Part shown: in pieces, positions 34,358-44,394 of the stretch
How positions within the stretch are numbered: position 1 is the stretch's first letter
Layout of the letters: each line of letters opens with the position of its first letter
NCBI RefSeq assembly: GCF_009712475.1
Contig: NZ_VCJO01000001.1
Coordinates: 372,001 to 436,000 of the forward strand
Length of the DNA stretch: 64,000 nucleotides
Source: Micromonospora sp. CP22
Lineage (GTDB): Bacteria > Actinomycetota > Actinomycetes > Mycobacteriales > Micromonosporaceae
Reading direction: 5' to 3'
Notes under the pieces: generated by a model
The model's input: only the letters and a program-made list of their open reading frames with translations
Databases searched by the model: none
What the model was told of the DNA's origin: nothing
Program-made: the position numbers and the translations under genes

Positions 34358-35680
34358 TTGCTGTCCGCCTTTCTCAGTGCGTTCCGTACGCCTGACCTGC
34401 GCAAGAAGCTGCTGTTCACAGTCGGCATCGTCGCGATCTATCGGCTCGGCGCCACGGTGCCCAGCCCAGGTGTCTCGTACGGCAACGTTCAGAAGTGCCT
34501 GGAAGCCATCGAGGGCTCGACCGGCGTACTGAACCTGCTCGACCTCTTCTCCGGCGGCGCGCTGCTCCAGCTGTCGGTCTTCGCGCTGGGCATCATGCCC
34601 TACATCACCGCGTCGATCATCCTGCAGCTGCTGACGGTGGTGATCCCCCGGCTTGAGCAGCTCCGCAAGGAGGGCCAGGCCGGTCAGGCGAAGATCACCC
34701 AGTACACCCGCTACCTGACGCTGGGGCTGGGTATCCTGCAGGCCTCGGCCTTCGTGGCGCTGGCCCGCTCCGGGCAGCTGTTCAACAACCAGTGCAACGA
34801 GGAGATCATCCCGACCGGCACCGGTGTTCCGGACTGGCTGACCCTGTCCATCCTGGTGATGACGATGACCGCCGGTACCGGCATGGTCATGTGGCTCGGT
34901 GAGCTGATCACCGACCGGGGCGTCGGTAACGGCATGTCGGTCCTGATCTTCACCTCCATCGCGGCCCGCCTGCCCAGCGAGGGCTGGCGGATCAAGGAGA
35001 GCCAGGGCTGGTGGAAGTTCCTGCTCGTCATCGCGTTGGTCCTGGTGGTCATCACCGCGGTCACCTTCATCGAGCAGTCACAGCGCCGGATCCCGGTGCA
35101 GTACGCCAAGCGCATGATCGGCCGGCGGATGTACGGCGGCACGTCGACCTACATCCCGCTGAAGGTCAACCAGGCTGGTGTGATCCCGGTCATCTTCGGT
35201 TCGTCACTGCTCTACCTGCCGCAGCTGGCGTTGCAGTTCTTCGACCAGAACGACCCGGGCAAGACCCAGGCGTGGATCCAGAACAACCTGGTCGACCCGA
35301 CCAGCCCGATCTACATCACGGTCTACTTCCTGCTGATCATCTTCTTCACCTACTTCTACGTCTCGATCACGTTCAACCCGACCGAGGTCGCAGACAACAT
35401 GAAGAAGTACGGCGGCTTTGTGCCGGGTATCCGCCCCGGTAAGCCAACCGCCGACTACCTGGACTTCATCCTCAGCCGCATCACCCTGCCGGGCGCGCTG
35501 TACCTCGCGACCATCTCGATCCTGCCGAACTTCTTCTTCATCTGGCTGGACCGGCAGCAGTACCTCAACTTCCCGTTCGGTGGTACCGCTGTGCTGATTA
35601 TGGTCGGCGTGGCTCTGGAGACGAGCAAGCAGATCGAGAGCCAGCTGATGCAGCGGAACTACGAAGGGTTCCTGCGGTAG
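34358..35680 (+). CDS. secY: Preprotein translocase subunit SecY
   Basis: The TTG at 34358 is chosen because AGGAGG lies 6 bases upstream; the product (M)[20 protein letters not shown] has 440 residues. It has about ten transmembrane helices and SecY landmarks such as [15 protein letters not shown] (plug/TM2 region) and [21 protein letters not shown]. SecY is the protein-conducting channel and works with SecE encoded at 4255. The adk start directly abuts the secY stop codon. Confidence 0.97.
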   Translation: MLSAFLSAFRTPDLRKKLLFTVGIVAIYRLGATVPSPGVSYGNVQKCLEAIEGSTGVLNLLDLFSGGALLQLSVFALGIMPYITASIILQLLTVVIPRLEQLRKEGQAGQAKITQYTRYLTLGLGILQASAFVALARSGQLFNNQCNEEIIPTGTGVPDWLTLSILVMTMTAGTGMVMWLGELITDRGVGNGMSVLIFTSIAARLPSEGWRIKESQGWWKFLLVIALVLVVITAVTFIEQSQRRIPVQYAKRMIGRRMYGGTSTYIPLKVNQAGVIPVIFGSSLLYLPQLALQFFDQNDPGKTQAWIQNNLVDPTSPIYITVYFLLIIFFTYFYVSITFNPTEVADNMKKYGGFVPGIRPGKPTADYLDFILSRITLPGALYLATISILPNFFFIWLDRQQYLNFPFGGTAVLIMVGVALETSKQIESQLMQRNYEGFLR

Positions 35681-36334
35681 ATGAGACTGGTTCTGGTTGG
35701 CCCGCCGGGTGCGGGCAAAGGCACACAGGCTGAGTTCATCGCCGCGCATCTGTCCGTGCCCAAGATCTCGACTGGCGACATCTTCCGAGCCAACGTGTCT
35801 CAGGGCACGCCGCTCGGCGTCGAGGCCAAGCGCTACATGGATGCCGGCAAGCTCGTGCCGGATGAGGTCACCATCAACATGGTGCGGGACCGGCTCGCGG
35901 AGCCGGACGCCGCCGAGGGGTTCCTCCTCGACGGGTTCCCGCGTACCACCCCGCAGGCCGCCGCGCTGGACAAGCTCCTCGCGGATCTCGGGACCTCGTT
36001 GGACGTCGTCCTCGAACTGGTGGTCGACGACGACGAGGTGATCCGGCGGCTCTCCGGTCGGCGTACCTGCCGGGGCTGCGGCAAGATCTGGCACGTCGAG
36101 TTCGACCCGACCAGCCGGGAAGGCATCTGCGACCGCTGTGGCGCGGAGCTGTTCCAGCGCGACGACGACAAGCCGGAGACCATCGCCGCCCGACTGCGGG
36201 AGTACGCCGAGAAGACCGCGCCGCTGGTCGACTACTACGGCGCGCAGGGCAAGCTGGTCGGCATCGACGCCACGGGTCCGGTGGAGGACGTCACGGTCCG
36301 CGCCATCGACGCCCTGCGGTCGTACGGGGCCTGA
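35681..36334 (+). CDS. adk: Adenylate kinase, zinc-binding LID type
   Basis: This 217-residue enzyme interconverts AMP + ATP and 2 ADP. The P-loop [10 protein letters not shown] is at 8-17 and the AMP-binding DGFPRT at 84-89. The long LID domain has four Cys (C130, C133, C150, C153), indicating a structural zinc site as in Gram-positive adenylate kinases. It begins immediately after the secY stop, and a terminator hairpin follows 32 bases after its own stop. Confidence 0.96.
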   Translation: MRLVLVGPPGAGKGTQAEFIAAHLSVPKISTGDIFRANVSQGTPLGVEAKRYMDAGKLVPDEVTINMVRDRLAEPDAAEGFLLDGFPRTTPQAAALDKLLADLGTSLDVVLELVVDDDEVIRRLSGRRTCRGCGKIWHVEFDPTSREGICDRCGAELFQRDDDKPETIAARLREYAEKTAPLVDYYGAQGKLVGIDATGPVEDVTVRAIDALRSYGA

Positions 36335-36366
36335 GGTCGCCCGGCTGCCAGCCGGATAGAGTCCTG

Positions 36367-36397
36367 ACAGCGGGGTACGCCGGTCGTACCCCGCTGT
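36367..36397 (+). terminator. Terminator after adk
   Basis: A 12-13 bp stem CAGCGGGGTACG/CGTACCCCGCTG (36368-36379 with 36385-36396) with loop CCGGT, followed by TTTC. It lies between adk and map, so map may have reduced or separate transcription. Confidence 0.75.
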
Positions 36398-36422
36398 TTC
36401 GGCAACGAAAGGTAGCGCCTCC

Positions 36423-37274
36423 ATGCGTCGTCCCCAGCTGGACATCCAGCTGAAGACTCCTGAGCAGATCGAGAAGATGCGTGCCGCCGGCCTCGTGGTC
36501 GCGGAGGCGCTTCGCCGGATGCGGGAGGCGGTGGCCCCCGGGGTGAGCACCGCCGATCTGGACGAGATCGCCGAGTCGACGATCCGGGACGCGGGAGCGG
36601 TCCCGTCCTTCAAGGGCTACCACGGGTTTCCCGCGTCGATCTGCTCCTCGGTCAACGAGCAGATCGTGCACGCCATCCCGTCGCCGAAGCAGGTTCTCGC
36701 CGAGGGAGACCTGATCTCGATCGACTGCGGCGCGGTGCTGGACGGATGGCACGGCGACGCGGCGATCACGGTCGGCGTGGGCGAGGTCGATCCGGCGTTG
36801 CTGCGGATGGCCGAGGTGGCCGAGGACGCGATGTGGGCTGGGATCGCCGAAGCAGCTCGCGGCGCGGCCAACGGTAGGGGTCGGCTGACCGACATCTCGC
36901 ACGCGGTCGAGCGCGCGGTACGCAAGGCGGGGCGGTACGGCATCGTGGACGGCTACGGCGGCCACGGCATCGGCACCGAGATGCATCAGGACCCGCACGT
37001 GCTCAACCACGGACGGCCGGGCAAGGGACCCCGACTGGTGCCCGGGATGGCGCTGGCCATCGAGCCCATGATCACCATGGGTTCGCCGCGTACGGCGGAA
37101 CTCGCCGACGGTTGGACGGTCGTCACCCGCGACGGCTCGCGGGCCGCCCACGTCGAGCACACCATGGCCCTGCTGCCGGACGGGGTGTGGGTGCTGACCG
37201 CCCACGACGGTGGCCGCGCCCGCCTGGGTGACCTGGTCACCGCCCGCCAGCCGAGCGGCACGCCGACCGCGTAG
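36423..37274 (+). CDS. map: Methionine aminopeptidase, type I
   Basis: This 283-residue enzyme removes the initiator methionine. The pita-bread metal ligands can be placed: Asp in [11 protein letters not shown], Asp in HGDAAITV, His in [11 protein letters not shown], Glu in ALAIEPMI and Glu in [17 protein letters not shown] precedes the ATG. The secY-adk-map order is widespread in bacteria. The protein ends about 47 bases before a membrane-protein gene that is unusual at this position. Confidence 0.95.
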   Translation: MRRPQLDIQLKTPEQIEKMRAAGLVVAEALRRMREAVAPGVSTADLDEIAESTIRDAGAVPSFKGYHGFPASICSSVNEQIVHAIPSPKQVLAEGDLISIDCGAVLDGWHGDAAITVGVGEVDPALLRMAEVAEDAMWAGIAEAARGAANGRGRLTDISHAVERAVRKAGRYGIVDGYGGHGIGTEMHQDPHVLNHGRPGKGPRLVPGMALAIEPMITMGSPRTAELADGWTVVTRDGSRAAHVEHTMALLPDGVWVLTAHDGGRARLGDLVTARQPSGTPTA

Positions 37275-37321
37275 CGGCTCACTCCGCGACCCGGCCGATC
37301 GCGCACTGGCAGCGCGGTGGC

Positions 37322-38077
37322 ATGCTTGCCGACATGGACGAGCAGGGCGCCATGCGGGCAGCGGACTCCGACCGGCAGGCGGTCGCCGAACGTCTCCGGG
37401 TGGCTCTCGACGAGGGCCGACTAGACCTGCACGAGTACGACGAGCGGTTGCAGCGGGCCTACGCCGCTCGCACCTACGCCGAACTGGACACCCTCGTCAG
37501 CGATCTGCCGGCGCCCGCAGGTGCGGTGGTGCCGACGCCGGTGGCGTCGACGCCCGCAGTGCCGGACGCGCCGGTGCCGACCCGGGCCGGACGGGGGCCG
37601 ACCGCACAGTGGCTGGCCATGATCTGGGGGCCCTGGCTGCAAGCGGTCGGGATCGTGGTGACGGTGTGGGCCGTCACCTCGATGGCCGCCGGTGTGGCGC
37701 TCTACTTCTGGCCGGGCTGGGTGGCGGGTCCGTGGGGTGCGGTGCTGCTGGTGCGTACCGTCACCGGACTGGCCAGCGGCGAGCCGGAACGGTGGGCCGC
37801 ACAGCGGGAGCGTCGCCGCCAGCGGCGGGCGCAGAAGCGGGCGCTCAAGCGGGAGCGCAGGATGCTGAGTCAGCGGCAGCCCGATGCCGCCGGCTCCGGT
37901 GGGGCAGCGGCCGGCGAACGTGCCGCGCTGGCGGTGAGCGACGGCGTCTGCGGGGACGGGCGGCCGGTGGCCGAGGCCGCCGCCGGCGACGACGCGGCGG
38001 ACGGCACCGGGACCGGCGAGGTGGCCGGGGCTCCGGCGGGCGAGGCGCGCCGCTCAGACCGGGGTGACGTGGGCTGA
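37322..38077 (+). CDS. DUF1707-type membrane protein
   Basis: This 251-residue protein opens with a DUF1707-like domain (about 5-65; [15 protein letters not shown] then [30 protein letters not shown]). A Pro/Ala-rich linker, two transmembrane helices (about 100-150) and a basic, then Ala/Gly-rich C-terminal tail follow. DUF1707 is found at the N-terminus of many actinobacterial membrane proteins; its role is not established. The start is uncertain: an ATG four codons later is also possible, and neither has a strong ribosome site. Confidence 0.75.
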   Translation: MLADMDEQGAMRAADSDRQAVAERLRVALDEGRLDLHEYDERLQRAYAARTYAELDTLVSDLPAPAGAVVPTPVASTPAVPDAPVPTRAGRGPTAQWLAMIWGPWLQAVGIVVTVWAVTSMAAGVALYFWPGWVAGPWGAVLLVRTVTGLASGEPERWAAQRERRRQRRAQKRALKRERRMLSQRQPDAAGSGGAAAGERAALAVSDGVCGDGRPVAEAAAGDDAADGTGTGEVAGAPAGEARRSDRGDVG

Positions 38078-38122
38078 TCGTCCCGTTTCCGCAGCCGGTC
38101 CGGGTCGGGCTGGCCGGTCGGT

Positions 38123-38152
38123 TTGGCGACGGCATGCAGGCGGGCGTACACT
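38123..38152 (+). promoter_or_regulatory. infA operon promoter
   Basis: TTGGCG (38123-38128) and TACACT (38147-38152) are separated by 18 bases, giving a leader of about 150 bases before infA. It probably drives infA, rpmJ, rpsM, rpsK, rpsD and onward. Confidence 0.7.
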
Positions 38153-38307
38153 TTCTGATCGGCGCACAGCGTCCACTCCGCCATGCCCACCAGCGCTTCG
38201 GTGGGACGCGGAGCCGCGGCTGGCGCGGGAAGTCTGATCTTGGTCAAGCATCCCGTGTAAGACGTTGTGGGCCGTCCGGAGCAACCGACGTCAGGACAGC
38301 GGAGGAC

Positions 38308-38529
38308 ATGCCGAAAAAAGACGGAGCCATCGAGATCGAAGGTCGGGTCATCGAGCCCCTGCCGAACGCTATGTTCCGGGTGGAGCTCGCCAACGGCCAC
38401 AAGGTGCTGGCTCACATCAGCGGCAAGATGCGGCAGCACTACATCCGCATCCTGCCGGAGGATCGAGTCGTCGTCGAGCTTTCGCCGTACGACCTGACCC
38501 GCGGGCGCATCGTCTACCGCTACAAGTAA
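38308..38529 (+). CDS. infA: Translation initiation factor IF-1
   Basis: The ATG at 38308 follows GGAGGAC and gives the conserved 73-residue OB-fold protein ([20 protein letters not shown]). IF-1 blocks the 30S A site during initiation and helps IF-2 and IF-3. It is the first gene of the alpha-operon-like group. rpmJ follows after 90 bases. Confidence 0.98.
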   Translation: MPKKDGAIEIEGRVIEPLPNAMFRVELANGHKVLAHISGKMRQHYIRILPEDRVVVELSPYDLTRGRIVYRYK

Positions 38530-38619
38530 GCCTGACGACGGCCGGGAACGTCCCGTGTCCGTCTTCGATGTCCGGTGTCGCGCCATGCGACCTCGGGCCA
38601 GATGGGAAGTAAGGCAACC

Positions 38620-38733
38620 GTGAAGGTCAAGCCGAGCGTCAAGCGGATCTGCAACAAGTGCCAGGTGATCCGCCGGCACGGCCGGGTCATCGTCATCTGC
38701 GTCGACCCGCGCCACAAGCAGCGCCAGGGCTGA
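38620..38733 (+). CDS. rpmJ: 50S ribosomal protein L36, zinc-binding type
   Basis: This 37-residue protein starts at GTG with GGGAAGTAAGG upstream. Sequence (M)[13 protein letters not shown]... contains the four zinc ligands C11, C14, C27 and H32 of the standard L36. It lies in the usual place between infA and rpsM. Confidence 0.97.
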   Translation: MKVKPSVKRICNKCQVIRRHGRVIVICVDPRHKQRQG

Positions 38734-38948
38734 ACCAGCCCACACAACACACATGCTCGTCCCAGCCGCGAGCGGTGCGCAGCGCGTACTCCAATCGTGG
38801 TTGACCCCCGGTCGAAGGCCGGGGCCCGCTCGGGCAGCGACCGATCCCGGTCGCCGGCGTCATCGGCGTCGGAAGGACAGGGACGGCCGGTAGCGGGGTG
38901 GGACGGGTCCACACCTTCGCCAGCACACCACGAGGAGTACGCCCGCAC

Positions 38949-39329
38949 ATGGCACGTCTAGTCGGCGTCGACCTCCCCCGCGAAAAGCGGATGGAGATCG
39001 CGCTCACCTACATCTTCGGCGTGGGTCGCACCCGCGCCCTGGAGACGCTCAGCGCCACCGGCATCTCGCCGGACAAGCGCGTCCGGGACCTCACGGACGA
39101 GGAGCTGGTCCAGCTCCGGAACCACATCGAGGCCAACTACAAGGTTGAAGGTGACCTGCGCCGCGAGGTCGCCGCTGATATCCGCCGCAAGGTCGAGATC
39201 GGCTGCTACGCCGGCATCCGGCACCGTCGGGGTCTGCCCGTGCGAGGCCAGCGGACCAAGACCAACGCCCGGACCCGCAAGGGCCCGAAGCGGACCGTCG
39301 CCGGCAAGAAGAAGCCCGGCAAGAAGTAG
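38949..39329 (+). CDS. rpsM: 30S ribosomal protein S13
   Basis: The ATG at 38949 (with GAGGAGTAC upstream) gives [22 protein letters not shown]; 126 residues. The C-terminal [19 protein letters not shown] block is intact. S13 forms intersubunit bridges in the 30S head. The 215-base gap from rpmJ shows no obvious gene. Confidence 0.98.
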   Translation: MARLVGVDLPREKRMEIALTYIFGVGRTRALETLSATGISPDKRVRDLTDEELVQLRNHIEANYKVEGDLRREVAADIRRKVEIGCYAGIRHRRGLPVRGQRTKTNARTRKGPKRTVAGKKKPGKK

Positions 39330-39461
39330 TAGTTCCTCAACCGGAATTCTGGTCGTTCTCCGCCGTGGTAGGCCGGGTTCCAACCGGAACCGGTGCCTAC
39401 CGATTCAACAGGCGACGGGCCAGGACCCGATCGAGAACCGAAACAGGAGCGCACAAGACTT

Positions 39462-39869
39462 ATGCCACCGAAGGCTCGTGCCGGAGCCGCTGTCAAGAAG
39501 GTCCGGCGCAAGGAACGTAAGAACGTCGCCCACGGGCAGGCGCACATCAAGAGCACCTTCAACAACACCATCGTCTCGATCACCGATCCGACTGGTGCCG
39601 TCATCTCCTGGGCCTCGTCCGGCCAGGTTGGCTTCAAGGGCTCCCGCAAGTCGACTCCGTTCGCCGCGCAGCTGGCCGCCGAGGCCGCCGCGCGTCGGGC
39701 CATGGAGCACGGCATGCGCAAGGTCGACGTGTTCGTCAAGGGCCCCGGCTCCGGCCGGGAGACCGCCATCCGTTCGCTGCAGGCCGTGGGCCTTGAGGTC
39801 GGGCAGATCTCCGACGTCACCCCGCAGCCGCACAACGGGTGCCGTCCGCCGAAGCGTCGTCGGGTCTGA
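39462..39869 (+). CDS. rpsK: 30S ribosomal protein S11
   Basis: The ATG at 39462 gives [21 protein letters not shown]; 135 residues. The conserved [15 protein letters not shown] and [16 protein letters not shown] blocks are present; the latter Asn-Gly is a known isoaspartate site in E. coli S11. S11 forms part of the 30S platform near the E site. AACAGGAGC is the ribosome site. Confidence 0.98.
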   Translation: MPPKARAGAAVKKVRRKERKNVAHGQAHIKSTFNNTIVSITDPTGAVISWASSGQVGFKGSRKSTPFAAQLAAEAAARRAMEHGMRKVDVFVKGPGSGRETAIRSLQAVGLEVGQISDVTPQPHNGCRPPKRRRV

Positions 39870-39882
39870 GAGGTAGAGAGAG

Positions 39883-40509
39883 ATGGCTCGTTACACCGGT
39901 GCCGACTGCCGCCGCTGCCGGCGGGAGAAGATGAAGCTGTTCCTCAAGGGCAGCAAGTGCGATGGTCCGAAGTGCCCGTTCGAGTCCCGGCCGTTCCCGC
40001 CCGGGCAGCACGGCCGCGGCCGCACGAAGGAGACGGAGTACCTGCTCCAGCTCCGTGAGAAGCAGAAGGCCCGCCGCGTCTACGGCGTGCTGGAGAAGCA
40101 GTTCCGCGGCTACTACGAGGAAGCCGTCAGCAAGAAGGCCAAGACCGGCGAGGTGCTGCTGCAGATCCTCGAGTCGCGGCTGGACAACGTGGTCTACCGG
40201 GCTGGCTACGCCAAGTCCCGGGACATGGCCCGTCAGTTGGTCAAGCACGGTCACTTCACGGTGAACGGCAAGAAGGTCGACATCCCGTCGTTCCGCGTCA
40301 AGGAGCACGACATCATCGAGGTCCGGGGCAAGAGCAAGGAGCTCACCCCGTTCATCGTGGCTCAGGCCGAGGCCGGCTCCAAGACCGTTCCGGCGTGGCT
40401 GGAGGCCATCCCCAGCCAGATGAAGATCCTGGTGCACTCGCTCCCGGCCCGACAGGTGATCGACACCCAGGTCCAGGAGCAGCTGATCGTCGAGCTCTAC
40501 TCCAAGTAA
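39883..40509 (+). CDS. rpsD: 30S ribosomal protein S4, zinc-binding type
   Basis: This 208-residue protein has four N-terminal Cys (C9, C12, C26, C31) of the zinc-containing S4 form and the S4 RNA-binding domain (LESRLDNVVYRAGYAKSRDMARQLV). S4 nucleates 16S rRNA folding and affects accuracy. In E. coli it is the repressor of the alpha operon. A strong hairpin follows 11 bases after its stop. Confidence 0.98.
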   Translation: MARYTGADCRRCRREKMKLFLKGSKCDGPKCPFESRPFPPGQHGRGRTKETEYLLQLREKQKARRVYGVLEKQFRGYYEEAVSKKAKTGEVLLQILESRLDNVVYRAGYAKSRDMARQLVKHGHFTVNGKKVDIPSFRVKEHDIIEVRGKSKELTPFIVAQAEAGSKTVPAWLEAIPSQMKILVHSLPARQVIDTQVQEQLIVELYSK

Positions 40510-40520
40510 GGGCTCGTTGC

Positions 40521-40550
40521 GGTGGCCCGCCCCGCTCGGGGCGGGCCACC
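40521..40550 (+). terminator. Hairpin between rpsD and rpoA
   Basis: A perfect 13-bp stem GGTGGCCCGCCCC/GGGGCGGGCCACC (40521-40533 with 40538-40550) with loop GCTC. It has the form of an intrinsic terminator inside the operon. A TATAGC 26 bases downstream might be a -10 box for rpoA, but no -35 is seen. Confidence 0.65.
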
Positions 40551-40607
40551 GGAACAGTTTGTGTCGTGGGCGTCATATAGCGGGCGTCCCGGAAGAGAAG
40601 AGAAGAC

Positions 40608-41630
40608 ATGCTCATCAGCCAGCGACCGACTCTGTCGGAGGAGTCGCTCAACGAGACGCGGTCCCGGTTCACCATCGAGCCGCTGGAGCCGGGCTTCGGC
40701 TACACCCTGGGCAACTCGCTGCGGCGTACGCTGCTGTCGTCCATCCCGGGTGCGGCGGTCACCTCGATCAAGATCGACGGTGTGCTGCACGAGTTCACCA
40801 CGATCCCCGGGGTCAAGGAGGACGTGGTCGAGCTCGTCATGAACATCAAGGAGCTCTGCGTCAGCTCCGAGCACGACGAGCCGGTCAGCATGTACCTGCG
40901 CAAGCAGGGCCCGGGCGATGTGACCGCCGGTGACATCCAGCCTCCGGCCGGTGTCTCGGTGCACAACCCGGACCTGAAGCTCGCCACCCTCAACGGCAAG
41001 GGCCGGCTCGACATGGAGCTGACCGTCGAGCGGGGTCGCGGCTACGTCACGGCGGCGCAGAACAAGCAGGCGGGCGCGGAGATCGGCCGGATCCCGGTCG
41101 ACTCGATCTACTCGCCGGTGCTCAAGGTGACCTACCGGGTCGAGGCGACCCGTGTCGAGCAGCGGACGGACTTCGACCGGCTGATCATCGACGTCGAGAC
41201 CAAGCCGTCGATGGGGCCGCGTACCGCCCTGGCCTCGGCCGGTTCGACGCTGGTGGAGCTGTTCGGGCTGGCCCGTGAGCTGGACGAGACCGCCGAGGGC
41301 ATCGACATCGGCCCGTCGCCGCAGGACGCGCAGCTGGCTGCGGACCTGGCCCTGCCGATCGAGGAGCTGGACCTGACCGTTCGCTCCTACAACTGCCTCA
41401 AGCGCGAGGGCATCAACTCCGTTGGTGAGCTGATCGGGCGTACCGAGGCCGACCTCCTCGACATCCGCAACTTCGGCCAGAAGTCGATCGACGAGGTCAA
41501 GATGAAGCTCGCCGGGATGGGTCTCGGGCTGAAGGACTCGGCCCCGAACTTCGACCCGGCGCACGTCGTGGACACCTTCGGCGAGGCTGACTACGACACC
41601 GACGACTACCGCGAGACCGAGCAGCTCTAG
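40608..41630 (+). CDS. rpoA: DNA-directed RNA polymerase subunit alpha
   Basis: This 340-residue protein has the assembly domain ([26 protein letters not shown]) and, after a linker, the C-terminal domain ([22 protein letters not shown]) that binds UP elements and activators. It is the usual length for actinobacterial alpha. It lies between rpsD and rplQ as in most bacteria, but with a hairpin just upstream that could let its level differ from that of the ribosomal genes. Confidence 0.98.
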   Translation: MLISQRPTLSEESLNETRSRFTIEPLEPGFGYTLGNSLRRTLLSSIPGAAVTSIKIDGVLHEFTTIPGVKEDVVELVMNIKELCVSSEHDEPVSMYLRKQGPGDVTAGDIQPPAGVSVHNPDLKLATLNGKGRLDMELTVERGRGYVTAAQNKQAGAEIGRIPVDSIYSPVLKVTYRVEATRVEQRTDFDRLIIDVETKPSMGPRTALASAGSTLVELFGLARELDETAEGIDIGPSPQDAQLAADLALPIEELDLTVRSYNCLKREGINSVGELIGRTEADLLDIRNFGQKSIDEVKMKLAGMGLGLKDSAPNFDPAHVVDTFGEADYDTDDYRETEQL

Positions 41631-41664
41631 TCCGCGCTGCCGCCACACCTGAGGAGCACCAAGC

Positions 41665-42219
41665 ATGCCCACGCCCACCAAGGGCCCCCGCCTCGGCGGC
41701 AGCCCCGCGCACGAGCGGCTGATGCTGGCCAACCTGGCCACCTCGCTGTTCCAGCACGGCAAGATCAAGACCACCGAGACCAAGGCCCGGCGGCTGCGTC
41801 CGCTCGCCGAGCAGCTGATCACCAAGGCCAAGCGGGGCGACCTCGCGTCGCGTCGGCGCGTGCTGACCGTGGTCAAGGACAAGGACGTGGTCTACGCCCT
41901 GTTCGACCAGATCGCGCCGCGGTACGCCAACCGCAACGGCGGCTACACCCGGATCGTGAAGACCGGTCCGCGTAAGGGTGACGCCGCTCCGATGGCGATC
42001 ATCGAGCTGGTCGAGGAGCTTCAGGTCGCCGAGCCGAAGGCGAACAAGAAGACCGCCGGTCGCAAGGCCGCCCAGCAGGACAAGGTCGAGGCGCTGGCCC
42101 CGGCCGAGGAGGCCCCGCGGTCGGCCGACCAGGACGCCGAGGCGCCGCAGTCGGCCTCCGGTGACACCGCCGCTGCCCGCAAGGACAGCGACCTGGCCAC
42201 CGAGGAAGGCAAGGCCTGA
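41665..42219 (+). CDS. rplQ: 50S ribosomal protein L17
   Basis: The first 118 or so residues are the L17 core ([21 protein letters not shown] ... [23 protein letters not shown]). The remaining 65 residues form an Ala/Glu/Lys-rich disordered tail, making the protein 184 residues against 127 in E. coli. L17 lies near the peptide tunnel exit. A very strong terminator follows the stop by 11 bases. Confidence 0.97.
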   Translation: MPTPTKGPRLGGSPAHERLMLANLATSLFQHGKIKTTETKARRLRPLAEQLITKAKRGDLASRRRVLTVVKDKDVVYALFDQIAPRYANRNGGYTRIVKTGPRKGDAAPMAIIELVEELQVAEPKANKKTAGRKAAQQDKVEALAPAEEAPRSADQDAEAPQSASGDTAAARKDSDLATEEGKA

Positions 42220-42230
42220 TCCAGGCTGTC

Positions 42231-42266
42231 GTCGGGCCCGGCACCCTCAGGGGTGCCGGGCCCGAC
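42231..42266 (+). terminator. Terminator after rplQ
   Basis: A perfect 16-bp stem (42231-42246 with 42251-42266) with loop TCAG. It ends the infA-rpoA-rplQ unit before truA. Confidence 0.85.
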
Positions 42267-42338
42267 CCCGTTCAGGGGCGATGGTGAGATCCTCGGTCGC
42301 GCCGGGGGGATCGGCGCAGACCAACCAGGAGGTACGAG

Positions 42339-43163
42339 GTGGACGAGCGGACCCGGTTGCGGCTGGACGTCGCGTACGACGGGACGGCCTTCTCCGGATG
42401 GGCCGCCCAGCCGGACCGGCGGACGGTCGCGGGGGTGCTGGTCGAGACGCTGGACCTGGTGCTCGGCGAGGGTGCCGCGACGGGACTGACCGTCGCCGGG
42501 CGCACCGACGCGGGGGTGCACGCCACCGGGCAGGTCTGTCACCTGGACATGCTCACCGACGTCTGGAAGGCGCACGAGGGACGGTTGCTGCGTCGGCTGG
42601 CCCGCCTGCTCCCGACCGATGTGCGGGTGCGAGCGATCAATGCGGTGCCGGCCACCTTCGACGCCCGGTTCTCGGCGACCTTCCGCCGCTACGAGTACCG
42701 GGTGACCGATGCCGCGTGGGGATGCGACCCGCTGCGTCGGCACGTGATCCTGGCCTGGCCCCGCGAACTCGACCTCGACCGGCTCAACGCTGCGGCGGCC
42801 GGGCTGGTGGGGGAGCACGACTTCGCCGCGTACTGCCGACGCAAGGAGAACGCCACCACGCTGCGGGAGGTGACCAGGCTGGACTGGCGGCGCGACGCCG
42901 ACGGCACTCTCGTCGCGACCGTGCAGGCCGACGCGTTCTGCCAGGCGATGGTCCGCAGCCTGGTCGGTGCCATGCTGGTCGCCGGTGACGGTCGTCGACC
43001 GGTGGACTGGCCGGCCGACCTGCTGACCCGCCGGGAGCGGGCCAGCGAGGTGACCGTGGCACCCGCGCACGGGCTGACCCTGGTGGCGGTGGGTTACCCG
43101 GACGACCCTGCCGAGTACGCGCGCCGGGCCGAGGCGACCCGGCGGCTGCGGGTGGCGACGTAG
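42339..43163 (+). CDS. truA: tRNA pseudouridine(38-40) synthase TruA
   Basis: This 274-residue enzyme with a GTG start and CAGGAGG ribosome site makes pseudouridine at tRNA positions 38-40. The catalytic Asp57 lies in the motif GRTDAGVHATGQ. Other family parts include RRYEYRV and DFAAYCRR and the RSLVGAML helix. It commonly follows rplQ in actinobacteria. Its 3' end converges on a minus-strand gene only 9 bases away, with no hairpin seen between them. Confidence 0.95.
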   Translation: MDERTRLRLDVAYDGTAFSGWAAQPDRRTVAGVLVETLDLVLGEGAATGLTVAGRTDAGVHATGQVCHLDMLTDVWKAHEGRLLRRLARLLPTDVRVRAINAVPATFDARFSATFRRYEYRVTDAAWGCDPLRRHVILAWPRELDLDRLNAAAAGLVGEHDFAAYCRRKENATTLREVTRLDWRRDADGTLVATVQADAFCQAMVRSLVGAMLVAGDGRRPVDWPADLLTRRERASEVTVAPAHGLTLVAVGYPDDPAEYARRAEATRRLRVAT

Positions 43164-43172
43164 CCTCGGCGG

Positions 43173-44276
43173 TCAGTCCTCGTCGGACCCGCCCTGGTCA
43201 CCGGTGCCGTCGGAGGGCTCTTCGGTCGGTTGACTCGCCGTCCCGCCGTCGGCGCGCCGCTCCAACACACCCTGACTGAGGTGCTGTTCGAGCATGTCGA
43301 AGAGGATCTCGCGGACGGTGGTGTCGCCGGAGCGGATGGTCGCGCCGTCGGTGCGGACGACCACCGCGTAGGCGATGTAGTGGCCGCGTACCTGCCAGCC
43401 GACGCGAGCCGGGGCAGTGGCGACGACCTCGGTGTCGTCTCCCGCCGACATGCCCCGGAAGCGCCCCTGCCGCTCGTCGAGCAGTTGGCGGATCCGGTCT
43501 CGGGCGCGTTCGGCGCTGGACCGGTCGGTGAGGTTGAACAGGCCCGTGGTGACCAGGTGGTCGCCGTCGGGTGTGCGGAGGGTGGCGCGGACGACCTGGT
43601 TGCAGCCGAGCCGCACCAGCAGTTCCCCGACCTCTCCGGTGGCGGCCACGGCGCAACTGGCGCTGGACTGGGTGCGCAGCACCTCGTAGCCGTTCTCGCC
43701 GTCACCGACGGCGATCGTGCTGGCGGGGAAGACCTCGCGGGCGGTGAGCGGTGCCTGGTCGGTGTCCCGGGAGTCGAGGTCGCTCGCCGTGGTGGGCGGG
43801 GTATCGCGGGCGGTGTCCGCCGGGTCGCTGGGGGCGGCCTGTTGACCGATCAGGGTCCGACCGTCCATCAGGGTGGCGGCGGTGAGTCCGCAGAGAGCGA
43901 GCAGCACCAGCGCCGCGGCGCCGCCGATCAGCACCTGCCAGGCCCGACCGCCACCACGCCGGGGCGGCGGCACGACCGTGGTGGTGCCGCCATCGACCGG
44001 TGCCTCCGCCACGCCGACCGACAGCGGTTCGTCGAGGGTGGCCGGTGCCGGGTCGTACCGTGGTGCCGGCTCCTGCCGCGCGGTGGAGTACGCCCCGGTC
44101 GGCGGCGTCGACGACGGCAGCATGATCTGGTTCGGCCGGGTCAGGGACGGGGCGGGGAAGCGCGACGGGGACGGACCCGCCGGCGGCGGCGGGCCGGGCG
44201 GGGGCGCGATGCCCTCGGGCTCGTCGTCCCGGTACGGGACGTGTGCGTCCTCATCGGAGTCGTACCGATACACCAT
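43173..44276 (-). CDS. Single-pass membrane protein with extracytoplasmic domain, unknown function
   Basis: This 367-residue protein has a Pro-rich cytoplasmic N-terminus (1-112), one transmembrane helix (about 113-137), a polar linker and an extracytoplasmic domain (about 180-340). That domain contains two Cys (in SASCAVAA and LGCNQV) that could form a disulfide, and ends in an acidic Gly/Ser/Asp tail. I do not recognise the domain. The fold may be a sensor or binding domain; segments such as EVLFDMLEQ do not point to an enzyme. It is convergent with truA and divergent from the methyltransferase gene. A GTG one codon downstream is an alternative start. Confidence 0.75.
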   Translation of the reverse strand: MVYRYDSDEDAHVPYRDDEPEGIAPPPGPPPPAGPSPSRFPAPSLTRPNQIMLPSSTPPTGAYSTARQEPAPRYDPAPATLDEPLSVGVAEAPVDGGTTTVVPPPRRGGGRAWQVLIGGAAALVLLALCGLTAATLMDGRTLIGQQAAPSDPADTARDTPPTTASDLDSRDTDQAPLTAREVFPASTIAVGDGENGYEVLRTQSSASCAVAATGEVGELLVRLGCNQVVRATLRTPDGDHLVTTGLFNLTDRSSAERARDRIRQLLDERQGRFRGMSAGDDTEVVATAPARVGWQVRGHYIAYAVVVRTDGATIRSGDTTVREILFDMLEQHLSQGVLERRADGGTASQPTEEPSDGTGDQGGSDED

Positions 44277-44394
44277 GTCGTCCAGAGTAGGGATGTTTAT
44301 CCCTTTAGTAGGTATTTTGGAAAAACGCGGCGTACGGACGTGTCGGGTCGACTGCGGCTGCCGCCGCTGGGTGCACCTCCGGGCCGGTGCGAGA
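44277..44394. promoter_or_regulatory. Divergent intergenic region with AT-rich palindrome
   Basis: This is one of the few AT-rich stretches in the window. It contains the inverted repeat GGGAT-GTTT-ATCCC (44291-44304) beside TTTAGTAGG. The position close to the minus-strand start codon suggests an operator or promoter region for that gene. Confidence 0.35.
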
